A stretch of DNA of 64,000 bases, from contig CANMHG010000001.1 of NCBI GenBank assembly GCA_947497585.1, positions 248,001-312,000 of the forward strand, in the 5' to 3' direction. The position numbers and the translations under genes are program-made. This stretch comes from an uncultured Bacillaceae bacterium. Lineage in GTDB: Bacteria > Bacillota > Bacilli > Bacillales > Bacillaceae_L. The notes under the pieces were generated by a model, which did not search any database, had not been told where the DNA came from, and worked only from the letters and a program-made list of their open reading frames with translations. Of the stretch, positions 17,392 through 26,530 are shown one piece after another. How positions within the stretch are numbered: the first letter of the stretch is position 1; each line of letters starts with the position of its first letter.

Positions 17392-17427
17392 TGAATTGTT
17401 CTGTAAGAATATGTTGATTTGCTATCA

Positions 17428-17614
17428 TTGTTGATTGTAGTGGAAGGATACGAGACTCCTGCGGGAGCAGCGGGACAGGTGAGATCCCACAGGAGCCATG
17501 CTCCGAGGAGGCTCACCGCACGCCCCTATGGGAATCCGCTTATGAAAAAGCCGGCAATTTGGCTTTTTCATGATTCCCCGCGGAAAGCAAGTATCCTGTA
17601 ACGAAAATCAACAA
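17428..17614 (+). repeat. GC-rich palindromic repeat, copy 1
   Basis: Inverted ends TTGTTGATT/AATCAACAA enclose AGGATAC/GTATCCT and the core ACTCCTGCGGGAG and CCGCGGAAAGCAAG, with GAGGAGGCTC between. This copy also contains an inner hairpin (ATGAAAAAGCC with its complement). It is clearly richer in G and C than its surroundings. Related copies lie at 19923 and 27069. A 60-codon ORF inside it is not a gene. The remaining bases to 17783 hold nothing definite. Confidence 0.85.
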
Positions 17615-17783
17615 ACATAGTTTAACAGGACTTTAGAAAAAAGTGACCTCATTCCTACCGGTAATGTGGTAAAATATAAAATGAATTTATGAATAATCAT
17701 GCTAGCCGTAATACGAAATTAAGCAAAATGCATATAGTATACTATAGATAAAGAGAATTATTAGTGATAAGGGGAATACAATC

Positions 17784-18227
17784 ATGATTAGCCTCCAAAG
17801 TAATGAATTTTTAGAAACAACAATCAAGGATCTAATAATACAATCCGATAAAGTAGCGCACGTTCAAATAGGTAATAACCTCGAACATGCTTTGCTGGTT
17901 CTAACAAAAACAGGTTATACAGCCGTACCAGTTTTAGACCCATATTACAAGTTGCACGGGCTCATTAGTTCTACTCACATCTTTGATTCAATTCTCGGCT
18001 TGGAGCGAATTGAGTTTGAAAGATTAGAAGCTATGAAGGTTGAAGAAGTTATGAATAGGGATATACCTGTTCTAAAGCTAAATGATAAAGTAGAAAAAGG
18101 GTTGGAGCTGGTTGTTGATCATCCTTTTGTTTGTGTCGAAAATGAAGAGAACTTTTTTGAAGGGATTTTTACAAGGCGTGCTGTTCTAAAACAATTAAAC
18201 AAGCATGTCAAAAAGCTGAATAAATAA
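17784..18227 (+). CDS. darB: DarB (YkuL/CbpB), c-di-AMP-binding CBS protein
   Basis: 147 residues with two CBS domains (about 15-75 and 85-140), the length of B. subtilis DarB. GYTAVPVLDPYYKLHGLIS, MKVEEVMNRDIPVL and FEGIFTRRAVLKQL match the CBS pattern. In B. subtilis apo-DarB stimulates the (p)ppGpp synthetase Rel and pyruvate carboxylase, and c-di-AMP blocks both. Cytosolic. AGGGGAA lies ahead of ATG 17784. Monocistronic, with a terminator at 18243. Confidence 0.9.
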   Translation: MISLQSNEFLETTIKDLIIQSDKVAHVQIGNNLEHALLVLTKTGYTAVPVLDPYYKLHGLISSTHIFDSILGLERIEFERLEAMKVEEVMNRDIPVLKLNDKVEKGLELVVDHPFVCVENEENFFEGIFTRRAVLKQLNKHVKKLNK

Positions 18228-18241
18228 CACGATGGTGATAC

Positions 18242-18277
18242 CGTAAAGACCTTCAGGCAGAAGGTCTTTACTATTTT
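18242..18277 (+). terminator. Terminator after darB
   Basis: Perfect 12-bp stem GTAAAGACCTTC with its complement, 5-base loop, then a weak T-rich tail. Confidence 0.8.
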
Positions 18278-18307
18278 AGACTACACATAGAAGGGATGGG
18301 GGTAGGA

Positions 18308-19813
18308 ATGGGACAAGCTATTTCAAGTAAAGTTGGGCGATTATCTCAGCCTAATCAAACAAAGAGACCTTTAGTCCTGGCAGCAGTGATGTTAGCGATG
18401 TTTATGGCAGCAATTGAAGCAACTATTGTTTCCACCGCAATGCCTGCAATTGTAGGGGATTTAGGAGGATTTTCTCTTTATAGTTGGGTATTTTCGGCTT
18501 ACTTATTAATGAATGCAGTTACCGTTTTAATTTATGGGAAGTTATCTGATTTATTTGGACGAAAGCCTATTTTAATTTTTGGTATAGTCGTCTTTTTGAT
18601 TGGATCTGTGCTATGTGGATTTGCAACTAATATGGAAATGCTTATCCTGTTTAGATTTATTCAAGGATTTGGAGCAGGTGCAGTGATGCCAATTGCATCT
18701 ACCATTGTCGGGGATATGTACACTAAAGAGGAAAGAGCCAAAATCCAAGGCTATCTCTCAAGTGTTTGGGGGATCTCAGCTATTATGGGGCCAGCACTTG
18801 GAGGAATATTCGTTGAGTATGTTAGCTGGAGATTGGTGTTTTGGGTTAATGTTCCACTCGGCATTCTAGCCATAATTGTTCTAATGTTATTCTTACATGA
18901 GGGAATTGAGAAGAAGAAGCATTCCATAGATTACATAGGAGCTGTTTTATTATTTGTGGCAATTAGTGCAATAATGATCGTCCTTGTTGAAGGTGGAGTT
19001 CATTGGTCTTGGACGTCTACTCAATCACTAACATTAATAGGGGTCGCTTTAGTTGCATTAGTATTATTTGTGCTCCAAGAAAATAGAGCAAAAGAACCAA
19101 TGATGCCATTTACAATTTGGAAGGAAAAATCGATATTTATCGCAAATATAACCTCTTTAACAACAGGTGTTATGTTAATTGGAATTTCAAGTTTTTTACC
19201 TGCTTTTGTTCAAGGTGTTATGGAAAGATCTCCAATTGTAGCCGGCTTTACACTTACAACAATGTCAATCGGGTGGCCGATAGCTGCTACTGTCGCAGGC
19301 CGAATGCTATTAAAGGTTGGTTTCAGGACTACATCCCTTATTGGTGGAGTCGCACTAGTGTTAGGGAGTATTATTTTCCTTACGTTATCACCAGATGATG
19401 GTCCGGTATGGGCTGCGTTTGGGTCGTTTATGGTTGGTATCGGGATGGGGATGACAACAACTTCCTTTATAGTTTCCATTCAGAGCACTGTTGAATGGCA
19501 AATGAGAGGTGTAGCAACTGCAGCCAATATGTTTATGAGAACTTTAGGAAGTACTGTAGGAGCAGCATTGTTAGGTGGGATTCTTAATAGTAAGCTACAG
19601 TCCTATATTAAAGCTGAAGGTATTGAGAATGTTTCATTAGATTCAACAAACGTCCTTTTAAATGAGGAAGAGCGAAATGCTTTAACTGAAAGTGTTAGAT
19701 CTGTACTTCAAGATGGACTAACTTTATCCTTACACTATGTGTATTGGGGAGTCTTTATTTTTGCGGTTATTAGTTTTGTATTGATTTTGTTTTTGCCTAA
19801 AGGCGAAAAGTAA
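18308..19813 (+). CDS. DHA2-type MFS multidrug efflux transporter (14 TM)
   Basis: 501 residues with 14 predicted membrane segments. Drug:H+ antiporter motifs are present: GKLSDLFGRKPI (motif A), RFIQGFGAGAV with ASTIVGD, and GPALGGIFVE (motif C). Its nearest type is the EmrB/Mdr group. I prefer ATG 18308 (GGGGGT just upstream) over ATG 18296, which abuts its own site. It is absent from this position in B. subtilis, where darB is followed by ccpC, so it marks the start of an inserted block. The drug or metabolite moved is unknown. Confidence 0.88.
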   Translation: MGQAISSKVGRLSQPNQTKRPLVLAAVMLAMFMAAIEATIVSTAMPAIVGDLGGFSLYSWVFSAYLLMNAVTVLIYGKLSDLFGRKPILIFGIVVFLIGSVLCGFATNMEMLILFRFIQGFGAGAVMPIASTIVGDMYTKEERAKIQGYLSSVWGISAIMGPALGGIFVEYVSWRLVFWVNVPLGILAIIVLMLFLHEGIEKKKHSIDYIGAVLLFVAISAIMIVLVEGGVHWSWTSTQSLTLIGVALVALVLFVLQENRAKEPMMPFTIWKEKSIFIANITSLTTGVMLIGISSFLPAFVQGVMERSPIVAGFTLTTMSIGWPIAATVAGRMLLKVGFRTTSLIGGVALVLGSIIFLTLSPDDGPVWAAFGSFMVGIGMGMTTTSFIVSIQSTVEWQMRGVATAANMFMRTLGSTVGAALLGGILNSKLQSYIKAEGIENVSLDSTNVLLNEEERNALTESVRSVLQDGLTLSLHYVYWGVFIFAVISFVLILFLPKGEK

Positions 19814-19922
19814 AAAGAGTCTGGGGCATAACTAAATAAACTATTCTAAAATACGAATATTATTTTAATTATTCTGTGTACACTTTACTAGACATTAATG
19901 AGTTAAGCTGAAATTACAAGTT

Positions 19923-20049
19923 CGTTCCATTGCGCTGCAGCCACTTGCTTTCCGCGGGGAGGAAGCTGAGCCTCCTCGGCTTCGCCTGTGGGGTCTGACC
20001 CTTTCCTCTACTTCCCGCAGGAGTCAAGTGGCTTCCGCTCCATTCCACT
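19923..20049 (-). repeat. GC-rich palindromic repeat, copy 2 (inverted)
   Basis: Read on the minus strand it has the family order GACTCCTGCGGGAAG ... GAGGAGGCTCAG ... CCGCGGAAAGCAAGTGG, bounded by CCACTTG/CAAGTGG. It lies in the 376-base gap between the MFS and VOC genes. The rest of that gap shows only a long-loop inverted repeat (CCCGAAC/GTTCGGG, 20100-20150), perhaps a weak terminator. Confidence 0.85.
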
Positions 20050-20189
20050 GGTTTTTTAATAAAAGTTTGCAGAACAACTCTATTTAAAATAAATAAAGAC
20101 CCGAACAATTAGGCGAAACATTGATTAAAATATCACTTAAATAGTTCGGGTTTATCATTGACTGAAATACATTTGTGACAGCTTTTTTT

Positions 20190-20558
20190 TTATTTTTTTT
20201 CCAAAAACTCGATGCGATTTCCATACGGGTCAAAGAAAGAGAAACGGCTAACGTTTGGAATTGGTTTTTCATCTTGTGTTGTTATGTTATGGTTCTCTAA
20301 ATATGTTCTTGTTTCTACTAGATTACCAATCTCAAAGGCTGGATGGCGTTTACTTTTATAATTTCCCATGTCTTCAGCACCAAGATGAAGTTCGATATCT
20401 CCTATTTTATACCAGAGTCCACCGTTTGACCTTAGAGACTCAGGTTTTTCAATTTCTGTAAGACCCAGCAGATCTGTATAAAACCTTCGTGCATTTTCCT
20501 CTTCACCAAATGGAATACAAATTTGTACATGGTCTAGTCTTTTAAATTGAATGTTCAT
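20190..20558 (-). CDS. VOC (glyoxalase/bleomycin resistance) family protein
   Basis: 122 residues in two beta-alpha-beta-beta-beta repeats. Likely metal ligands are H10 (LDHVQICIP), E/H in IELHLGAE and a Glu in GNRIEFLE near the C-terminus. FYTDLLGL is the usual first-helix motif. It may be an isomerase, dioxygenase or resistance protein; the substrate is unknown. AGGAGGGG precedes ATG 20558. It overlaps nothing and is probably co-transcribed with the TSUP transporter that ends 14 bases before its start. Confidence 0.85.
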   Translation of the reverse strand: MNIQFKRLDHVQICIPFGEEENARRFYTDLLGLTEIEKPESLRSNGGLWYKIGDIELHLGAEDMGNYKSKRHPAFEIGNLVETRTYLENHNITTQDEKPIPNVSRFSFFDPYGNRIEFLEKK

Positions 20559-20572
20559 TTTGCCCCTCCTTA

Positions 20573-21313
20573 TTAAATGGATTTTACTAATAGATAAAAG
20601 ATTAATAAGACTGTAACAATACGTAGAATGACCTGAAGGTGTCTTGTTGGTAGCTTATTTGCGACTCTAACCGAGCATTGTGCACCAATAATAGATCCAA
20701 TGCCAAGAAAGACTGCAACTTTTAGATCAAAATGTCCAGAGGATACATACATCATAACGGCTCCAAAACAACTTAAAAAGGTTTGAAATCGTGTAAAGGC
20801 CATTGAAGCTATAAAAGAAAAACCATGATGAAGGTAAGTATACATGGATAATGTTGCTTGACCAGGGCCAAACATGCCGTCGTAGATACCTACTCCATAT
20901 AAAATAGGAAGCAGCTTCTTCGGAATGTTACTAGTTTTGCCTTCACTTGATTGAGGCTTCTTTTTTAAACTTAATAATAGAGCAAAACTTAATAAAATAA
21001 TAGCAAATATTGTTAAATTTCTTTCGGTGAAGGATGAAGCAATTGCTCCTCCTGTTATACCTCCGATAAGGCTAAATGGAGCAATAATAAGAGCTGATTT
21101 AAGAGTGATTTTCTTTTCTTTCAATAATACAGCGAAGCTTGAAAATGAACTAAATGTATTTGAGAACTTGTTTGCTGCAATAGCTGAATGGATAGGTACA
21201 CCAATTGCTAACATCGCTGGTAAGCTAATCATACCTCCTCCACCAGCAATTGTTCCAATAAATGTAGCTAGGAAACCAACTAAAATTAATATGATTTCAG
21301 TCACAAACAACAC
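20573..21313 (-). CDS. TauE/SafE (TSUP) family membrane transporter
   Basis: 246 residues with seven to eight membrane segments and the TSUP signatures GFLATFIGTIAGGGGMISLP at the N-terminus and YGVGIYDGMFGPG in the middle. Members export or import sulfite, sulfonates or other small organic anions; which one cannot be told. The start is GTG 21313 or a nearby in-frame TTG/GTG (21310, 21304). It is divergent from ccpC and absent from this site in B. subtilis. Confidence 0.85.
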   Translation of the reverse strand: MLFVTEIILILVGFLATFIGTIAGGGGMISLPAMLAIGVPIHSAIAANKFSNTFSSFSSFAVLLKEKKITLKSALIIAPFSLIGGITGGAIASSFTERNLTIFAIILLSFALLLSLKKKPQSSEGKTSNIPKKLLPILYGVGIYDGMFGPGQATLSMYTYLHHGFSFIASMAFTRFQTFLSCFGAVMMYVSSGHFDLKVAVFLGIGSIIGAQCSVRVANKLPTRHLQVILRIVTVLLIFYLLVKSI

Positions 21314-21384
21314 CGTCTTTCTATTGCATTCTAGCTAAATTTTATACTTATAATGGTGATAATGAAATTATGGAAAAATTAAGA

Positions 21385-21405
21385 TATACTATAAGTAATT
21401 CTTAT
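21385..21405 (+). promoter_or_regulatory. ccpC -10 box and CcpC operator (ATAA-N7-TTAT)
   Basis: TATACT at 21385-21390 is a good -10. Right after it ATAA (21391) and TTAT (21402) are separated by 7 bases, an exact match to the known CcpC half-site arrangement. CcpC represses its own gene in B. subtilis, so this is most likely the autoregulatory site. Confidence 0.7.
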
Positions 21406-21427
21406 GGAGAAGCGGGGATGATGGATT

Positions 21428-22303
21428 TTGCAGTTTTCAGAATTTAAGATGCTGGTTGTACTTGCGGAAGAAATGAATATGAGAAAGGCTTCAGAGAAAT
21501 TATTTGTATCTCAGCCAGCGCTATCACAACGGCTTCAAACCATTGAGAAGTCTTGGGGAACTCAAATTTTTTTACGATCACAAAAGGGTCTTACAACAAC
21601 ACCTGCTGGAGAGAGAATTATTGAGTATGCAAAAGAAGTTGTAGAAAAAGAGGAAATCATCCGTGAAGAAATACAAGGATTGGATTTTGGTATTCATGGA
21701 ACACTAAAATTGGCTTGTGCATCTATTATAGGTCAAAATTGGTTACCACAAATCTTAAAACGATTTGTTACAGCCTATCCACATGCCAAAATATCTTTAC
21801 TAACAGGTTGGAGTAGTGAAATTTTAAAAAACCTTTATGATAACTCTGTGCATATAGGTATTATTAGAGGGAATCCAGACTGGAAGGGTGTTAAAGAACA
21901 TTTACTAACAGATACTTTATATCTCGTTGACACTGAGATTAGTAAAATTGAGCAGGTGCTGGAGACAGAAAGACCTTTCATTCAATTTAAAAGTGATTCA
22001 ACATACTATCAAGAAATTCAAGAATGGTGGTATAGTAAATTTCAAACTCCACCCAAACGGACGATTGTAGTTGATCAAATTGAAACATGTAAACAAATGA
22101 CTTTAAATGGCATTGGATATGCAATCTTACCTTCCATCACGTTAAATAAGTCAGATACAAACATTTATAAGATTCCTCTATTAAATGAACAGGATGAGCC
22201 AATTAAACGTGATACGTGGCTTGTTGGGTACGAATCTGCATTTGAATTAAAACAAGTTCAAGCTTTTGTTGAAATCATGAAGGAAAGTGCAAAACATTTG
22301 TAG
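21428..22303 (+). CDS. ccpC: CcpC, LysR-type regulator of citrate synthesis genes
   Basis: 291 residues, almost the same length as B. subtilis CcpC. The N-terminal helix-turn-helix reads MRKASEKLFVSQPALSQRLQ and the rest is a LysR co-inducer domain. CcpC represses citB and citZ until citrate is present. The start is TTG 21428 (MQFSEFKMLVVLAEE), the position expected from the family; ATG 21419 and 21422 are out of frame. An ATAA-N7-TTAT site just upstream indicates autoregulation. B. subtilis has ykuNOP flavodoxin genes next; here dapH follows directly. Confidence 0.9.
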   Translation: MQFSEFKMLVVLAEEMNMRKASEKLFVSQPALSQRLQTIEKSWGTQIFLRSQKGLTTTPAGERIIEYAKEVVEKEEIIREEIQGLDFGIHGTLKLACASIIGQNWLPQILKRFVTAYPHAKISLLTGWSSEILKNLYDNSVHIGIIRGNPDWKGVKEHLLTDTLYLVDTEISKIEQVLETERPFIQFKSDSTYYQEIQEWWYSKFQTPPKRTIVVDQIETCKQMTLNGIGYAILPSITLNKSDTNIYKIPLLNEQDEPIKRDTWLVGYESAFELKQVQAFVEIMKESAKHL

Positions 22304-22408
22304 TCCAATGAAGGAACTATTTTCTTGTCACACATGTTTTTGTTTGATACATTAATTAGGTAAAGTTTATATTCTAGGTTTTATAGCATATTGAGGAGGA
22401 AACTACAT

Positions 22409-23128
22409 ATGAAAATGATGGATGCAAATGAAATTATTTCGTTTATTCAAAATAGCGTAAAGTCTACACCTGTAAAAGTGTATGTGAAAGGCAATTTAGA
22501 GGGAATTGATTTTGGTGCAAATTCTAAAACGTTTTTAACTGGTAACACTGGTGTAGTTTTCGGTGAATGGAAAGACATCAAAGCTGCAATTGAAGCAAAT
22601 GAAGCAAATATTGAAGATTATGTTGTTGAAAATGATCGCCGTAACTCAGCGATTCCACTATTAGATCTTAAGGGAATTAAAGCACGTATTGAGCCAGGTG
22701 CTATTATTCGTGATCAGGTAGAAATAGGTGATAATGCTGTAATTATGATGGGTGCTTCTATCAACATTGGTGCAGTTGTTGGTGAAGGTACGATGATCGA
22801 CATGAATACAGTTTTAGGAGGTCGTGCTACTGTTGGTAAGAACTGTCATATCGGTGCTGGTTCTGTCTTAGCTGGAGTAATTGAGCCACCATCAGCAAAA
22901 CCGGTTGTGGTCGAAGATGATGTAGTTATCGGAGCAAACGCAGTTGTTCTTGAAGGTGTTACAGTTGGACAAGGTGCTGTCGTGGCAGCTGGTGCTATTG
23001 TTATTGAAGATGTTCCTCCATACACAGTAGTTGCTGGTACTCCAGCACGTGTAATTAAGAAAATTGATGAAAAAACAAAAGCAAAAACTGAAATCAAACA
23101 AGAGCTTCGTCAATTAAACGAAGAGTAA
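22409..23128 (+). CDS. dapH: DapH, tetrahydrodipicolinate N-acetyltransferase
   Basis: 239 residues. A short N-terminal domain leads into a left-handed beta-helix of hexapeptide repeats (about 90-215), with [15 protein letters not shown] and [11 protein letters not shown] as typical rungs. It acetylates tetrahydrodipicolinate with acetyl-CoA in the acetylase branch of lysine and meso-diaminopimelate synthesis, needed for cell wall and for dipicolinate precursor supply. The start is ATG 22409 with GAGGAGGA 8 bases upstream; the TTG at 22391 is part of that site. It forms an operon with dapL. Confidence 0.95.
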   Translation: MKMMDANEIISFIQNSVKSTPVKVYVKGNLEGIDFGANSKTFLTGNTGVVFGEWKDIKAAIEANEANIEDYVVENDRRNSAIPLLDLKGIKARIEPGAIIRDQVEIGDNAVIMMGASINIGAVVGEGTMIDMNTVLGGRATVGKNCHIGAGSVLAGVIEPPSAKPVVVEDDVVIGANAVVLEGVTVGQGAVVAAGAIVIEDVPPYTVVAGTPARVIKKIDEKTKAKTEIKQELRQLNEE

Positions 23129-23135
23129 AACCGTA

Positions 23136-23160
23136 GGCGTGGATTATTATAATCCGCGCC
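23136..23160 (+). promoter_or_regulatory. Intercistronic hairpin dapH-dapL
   Basis: GGCGTGGATTA pairs with TAATCCGCGCC around a very short loop. It has only ATTTAT after it, so it is a weak terminator at most; a processing or 3'-stabilising element that balances dapH and dapL expression is equally possible. Confidence 0.5.
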
Positions 23161-23181
23161 ATTTATATAGGAGGAACTAAG

Positions 23182-24309
23182 ATGAATGCACTTCATCCTT
23201 TTGTGAAAATTAGAAGAGATTTACATAGAATACCTGAACTAGGTTTTCAGGAATACAAGACACAAAGCTACCTACTAAACTATATTGAGAGTTTACCCGG
23301 TGAACACGTTGAAATAAAAAAATGGAAGACTGGTATATTTGTAAAGGTTAAAGGGACCAATCCGTCAAAACTAATAGGGTATCGAGCTGATATCGATGGA
23401 CTTCCTATTGAGGAACAAACAGATTATGAATTTAAATCAGAACACTCAGGACGAATGCATGCATGTGGACATGACCTTCATATGAGTATTGCATTAGGTG
23501 TTATGACCTCTATTGTTTCAAACCGGCTGAGAGATGATGTCTTATTTATTTTTCAGCCTGCAGAAGAAGGACCTGGTGGCGCTCTCCCTATGCTTCAAAG
23601 TGAAGTTATGATTGAGTGGAAGCCAGATATTCTATTTGCATTACATATTGCTCCAGAGTATGAAGTAGGAACGATTGCTACAAAGACGGGTCTTTTGTTT
23701 GCCAATACCTCTGAACTCTATATTGACTTGAAAGGAAAGGGAGGTCATGCTGCATATCCTCATTTAACAAATGATATGATTGTTGCCGGATGTAACTTGG
23801 TCACACAACTACAATCAATCATCTCTAGAAATGTAAACCCATTAGACAGTGCGGTTATTACTATAGGGAAAATTACTGGAGGTACTGTACAAAATATTAT
23901 TGCTGAAAATGCAAGGCTTGAAGGAACTATTCGGACTTTATCAGAGCAATCAATGGTAAAAGTGAAAAAAAGGATAGAAGAGCTTGTTAAAGGAATTGAA
24001 ATAGGCTACCAATGTGAAGCAAAGATCGATTACGGTGCTATGTACCATCAGGTATATAATGAATCTGAGACGACAATGGAATTTATGAATTTTGTACGTG
24101 AGCAGCCTGATGTGACGTTATTCGAGTGTAACGAAGCCATGACTGGAGAAGACTTTGGATATATGATTAAGGAAATTCCAGGTTTTATGTTTTGGCTCGG
24201 TGTAAAATCAGATTTTGGACTACATCACTCAAAGTTAACACCAAGCGAAGACGCTATTCCTGTAGCCATTGAACTTATTTCGAAATATCTACATTTTAAA
24301 GGGAATTAA
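23182..24309 (+). CDS. dapL: DapL (YkuR), N-acetyldiaminopimelate deacetylase
   Basis: 375 residues of the M20 peptidase/amidohydrolase family. Metal-site motifs are [24 protein letters not shown] and MTGEDFGYM, with a dimerisation insert near 175-290 ([10 protein letters not shown]). It removes the acetyl group after DapH and the aminotransferase step. GGAGGAA precedes ATG 23182. Co-transcribed with dapH. Confidence 0.93.
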   Translation: MNALHPFVKIRRDLHRIPELGFQEYKTQSYLLNYIESLPGEHVEIKKWKTGIFVKVKGTNPSKLIGYRADIDGLPIEEQTDYEFKSEHSGRMHACGHDLHMSIALGVMTSIVSNRLRDDVLFIFQPAEEGPGGALPMLQSEVMIEWKPDILFALHIAPEYEVGTIATKTGLLFANTSELYIDLKGKGGHAAYPHLTNDMIVAGCNLVTQLQSIISRNVNPLDSAVITIGKITGGTVQNIIAENARLEGTIRTLSEQSMVKVKKRIEELVKGIEIGYQCEAKIDYGAMYHQVYNESETTMEFMNFVREQPDVTLFECNEAMTGEDFGYMIKEIPGFMFWLGVKSDFGLHHSKLTPSEDAIPVAIELISKYLHFKGN

Positions 24310-24403
24310 TTAGAAGGAAATTTTTCACTCCTCATTTTATGTGTCCGAGAATAAACAGTAGTAAATTGAGACAAATTAACATATATGAGGAGGTGGATGA
24401 GTA

Positions 24404-24661
24404 ATGGCAAAAGTCGGAGTTGAAGGTTCATTAACCGATGTTCAACAAGCTTTACAAGAAAGAGGATATGATGTAGTACAATTAAAACAAGAAAGTGATG
24501 CACAAGGCTGTGACTGTTGTGTATTAACTGGACTAGATTCTAATGTGATGGGTATGGCTGATACAGTTACTAAAGGATCAGTAATTGAAGCCAATGGGTT
24601 AACAGCAGACCAAGTTTGTCAAGAAGTTGAAAGCAGATTAAATCGTACTCAAAATTCATAA
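24404..24661 (+). CDS. ykuS: YkuS, UPF0180 family protein
   Basis: 85 residues. [15 protein letters not shown] at the N-terminus and the [16 protein letters not shown] segment are characteristic of UPF0180. Function unknown; the three cysteines near residues 36-39 may bind metal. GAGGAGG precedes ATG 24404. Same order after dapL as in B. subtilis. Confidence 0.88.
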   Translation: MAKVGVEGSLTDVQQALQERGYDVVQLKQESDAQGCDCCVLTGLDSNVMGMADTVTKGSVIEANGLTADQVCQEVESRLNRTQNS

Positions 24662-24668
24662 TTCATGT

Positions 24669-24703
24669 AAAAAAAGACTAGGTAGCTGCTACCTAGTCTT
24701 TAC
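24669..24703. terminator. Bidirectional terminator ykuS/ykuT
   Basis: GACTAGGTAGC pairs with GCTACCTAGTC, with an A-run before and TTTACT after. Confidence 0.88.
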
Positions 24704-24711
24704 TAAATTTA

Positions 24712-25548
24712 TTAGTTATTTTTTTTCTCAATATACACTTGATGAGGGAAAGGAATTTCAATGCCGTTTGCATCAAGAGCCTCTTTTAGAGCTTTACGAA
24801 GCTTTCTTTCAACAGCCCATTGACCACCATTTTCTGTCTTTGCAATGACACGTATTACTACATCAGATGCACCAAGAGTTTGAACACCAAGTACATTTGG
24901 ACCATCCTTAATTGAATCATCTTCTTTCGCAATCTGATCACAAGCTGTTTGTAGCACAGTAACAGCTTTATCAATGTCATCATCGTACGAAATACCGATA
25001 TCGACTAGGGCACGCATATTTCCTCTTGAGTGGTTACTTAGACTCGAGATTTGACGATTTGGTACATAATGTAAAGTGCCATCAAACCCTCTAATTTGCG
25101 ATGTACGTAAGCCCACTGACTCAACAATTCCAGAAAAACCTGCGGTTGTTACATAATCGTCGACATCAATTTGTTTTTCCAATAATAAAAAGAATCCAGT
25201 AACAACATCACTTACCAGTCCTTGAGCACCAAAACCAATTGCTAGACCTATTACACCTGCACCAGCTAGAATCGCAGTGGCATCATAATTAAATACTTGG
25301 AATACCATAACGACGAAAATAAAAATTAATACATAAGAGAACACGTTGACTGTTAAAGCTTCTAACGTTTTGGCGCGACCTTTTGATATTTCATCACGTT
25401 TTGTGACTTTTTCAAAAGACCTTTTTATAATTTTGTTACCTATTGCCTTAACGACAAGAAAAACTATGATAATTGCTAGAAGTTTTAGGATAATTACACT
25501 GCCAACTGTAATAATTGTTGACCAATCAATATTAAAATTAAAATCCAT
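24712..25548 (-). CDS. ykuT: YkuT, MscS-type mechanosensitive channel
   Basis: 278 residues. Three membrane segments (about 15-40, 68-90 and 93-115) end in the pore-lining helix with the Gly/Ala-rich ILAGAGVIGLAIGFGAQG pattern. The MscS beta domain follows (FSGIVESVGLRTSQIRGFDG, VPNRQISSLSN) and an alpha/beta C-terminal domain. It opens on hypo-osmotic shock to release solutes. Orientation opposite to its neighbours is as in B. subtilis. Confidence 0.92.
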   Translation of the reverse strand: MDFNFNIDWSTIITVGSVIILKLLAIIIVFLVVKAIGNKIIKRSFEKVTKRDEISKGRAKTLEALTVNVFSYVLIFIFVVMVFQVFNYDATAILAGAGVIGLAIGFGAQGLVSDVVTGFFLLLEKQIDVDDYVTTAGFSGIVESVGLRTSQIRGFDGTLHYVPNRQISSLSNHSRGNMRALVDIGISYDDDIDKAVTVLQTACDQIAKEDDSIKDGPNVLGVQTLGASDVVIRVIAKTENGGQWAVERKLRKALKEALDANGIEIPFPHQVYIEKKNN

Positions 25549-25778
25549 AAACTATGTACCTTCCTTTCCTTTTTGCTGATAATGCATATTGTTTTATTCC
25601 CTGTTTAAAATTTGGTAAACTAGAATCATAGTGAAAATTGTAACATAGTGACGAAAGAAATCAAATGATACACACTTGAGTCATATGTATGTTTAAAGCT
25701 AAGGTAAACCGGGAATAATTAATGAGGGTTAAATTATTTAGGATTTAAGTTCTTTTTTAAATTAATTCTTACTTAATA

Positions 25779-25807
25779 TTGACTCAAAAGAAACGTTAAA
25801 TTATACT
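25779..25807 (+). promoter_or_regulatory. SigA promoter of ykuU
   Basis: TTGACT (25779-25784), 17-base spacer, TATACT (25802-25807). This is the strongest SigA-type promoter I see in the window. The leader of about 75 bases contains a loose direct repeat of TGAGAA on the minus strand (25853-25864) that might bind Fur or PerR; I do not claim it. The rest of the 340-base gap to ykuT holds nothing recognised. Confidence 0.75.
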
Positions 25808-25890
25808 AATGATTGTGATTAAAATAACAAGTAATGATATTGAGGTAGTTCTCATTCTCATTTACTATTATTTATTGGAGGGAAATACAT

Positions 25891-26439
25891 ATGGCAGAAC
25901 GTATGGTTGGTAAACAAGCACCACGCTTTGAAATGGATGCAGTATTAGCAAACAAGGAATTTGGAAAAGTAAGTCTTGAAGAAAACATGAAAAACGACAA
26001 GTGGACAGTACTTTTCTTCTATCCAATGGACTTTACTTTCGTTTGTCCAACTGAAATCACAGCTTTATCAGATCGTTATGATGAGTTTGAAGATTTAGAT
26101 GCAGAAGTAATTGGAGTATCTACTGATACAATCCACACTCACTTAGCTTGGATTAACACAGATCGTAAAGAAAACGGATTAGGTGAATTAAGATATCCAT
26201 TAGCTGCAGATACAAACCATGTTGTTTCACGCGAGTATGGGGTATTAATTGAAGAAGAAGGTATCGCACTTCGTGGATTATTCGTAATTAGCCCTGAAGG
26301 AGAATTAATGTACTCTGTTGTTAACCATAACAACATTGGTCGTGATGTAGATGAAACTCTTCGCGTACTTCAAGCACTTCAAACTGGCGGACTTTGCCCA
26401 GCAAACTGGAAGCCAGGACAAGCTACACTTAACGTTTAA
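25891..26439 (+). CDS. ykuU: YkuU, typical 2-Cys peroxiredoxin
   Basis: 182 residues of the AhpC/TSA family. The peroxidatic cysteine lies in FTFVCPTEI (about residue 52) and the resolving cysteine in LCPANW (about 169), so it is a two-Cys enzyme that reduces peroxides using thioredoxin-type donors. TTGGAGGGA precedes ATG 25891. The next gene, a thioredoxin-like protein, may be its partner. A terminator-like hairpin separates them, so they may be only partly co-transcribed. Confidence 0.92.
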   Translation: MAERMVGKQAPRFEMDAVLANKEFGKVSLEENMKNDKWTVLFFYPMDFTFVCPTEITALSDRYDEFEDLDAEVIGVSTDTIHTHLAWINTDRKENGLGELRYPLAADTNHVVSREYGVLIEEEGIALRGLFVISPEGELMYSVVNHNNIGRDVDETLRVLQALQTGGLCPANWKPGQATLNV

Positions 26440-26465
26440 TTTTAGGATCAGTGCATATACATTAA

Positions 26466-26496
26466 GGGTCTAACAGTTATGTTAGGCCTTTTCATT
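26466..26496 (+). terminator. Terminator after ykuU
   Basis: AAGGGTCTAACA pairs with TGTTAGGCCTT (G mismatch) and is followed by TTCATT. Moderate; it may attenuate transcription into ykuV. Confidence 0.65.
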
Positions 26497-26530
26497 CTAT
26501 AATATTGTTCATTTACTAGGAGGAACGTTC

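Noticed and set aside
17419..17601. 60-codon ORF on the plus strand
   Set aside because: It lies inside the palindromic repeat copy 1, has no ribosome binding site and no protein-like composition.
19117..19398. 93-codon plus-strand ORF inside the MFS gene
   Set aside because: Out-of-frame shadow of a gene whose own frame has full family motifs.
22846..23113. Two antisense ORFs inside dapH
   Set aside because: They arise from the hexapeptide-repeat codon pattern on the other strand and have no start signals.
25808..25890. Fur or PerR box upstream of ykuU
   Set aside because: TGAGAA repeats and an AATGA/TCATT inversion are present, but none fits the 7-1-7 palindrome at normal spacing.
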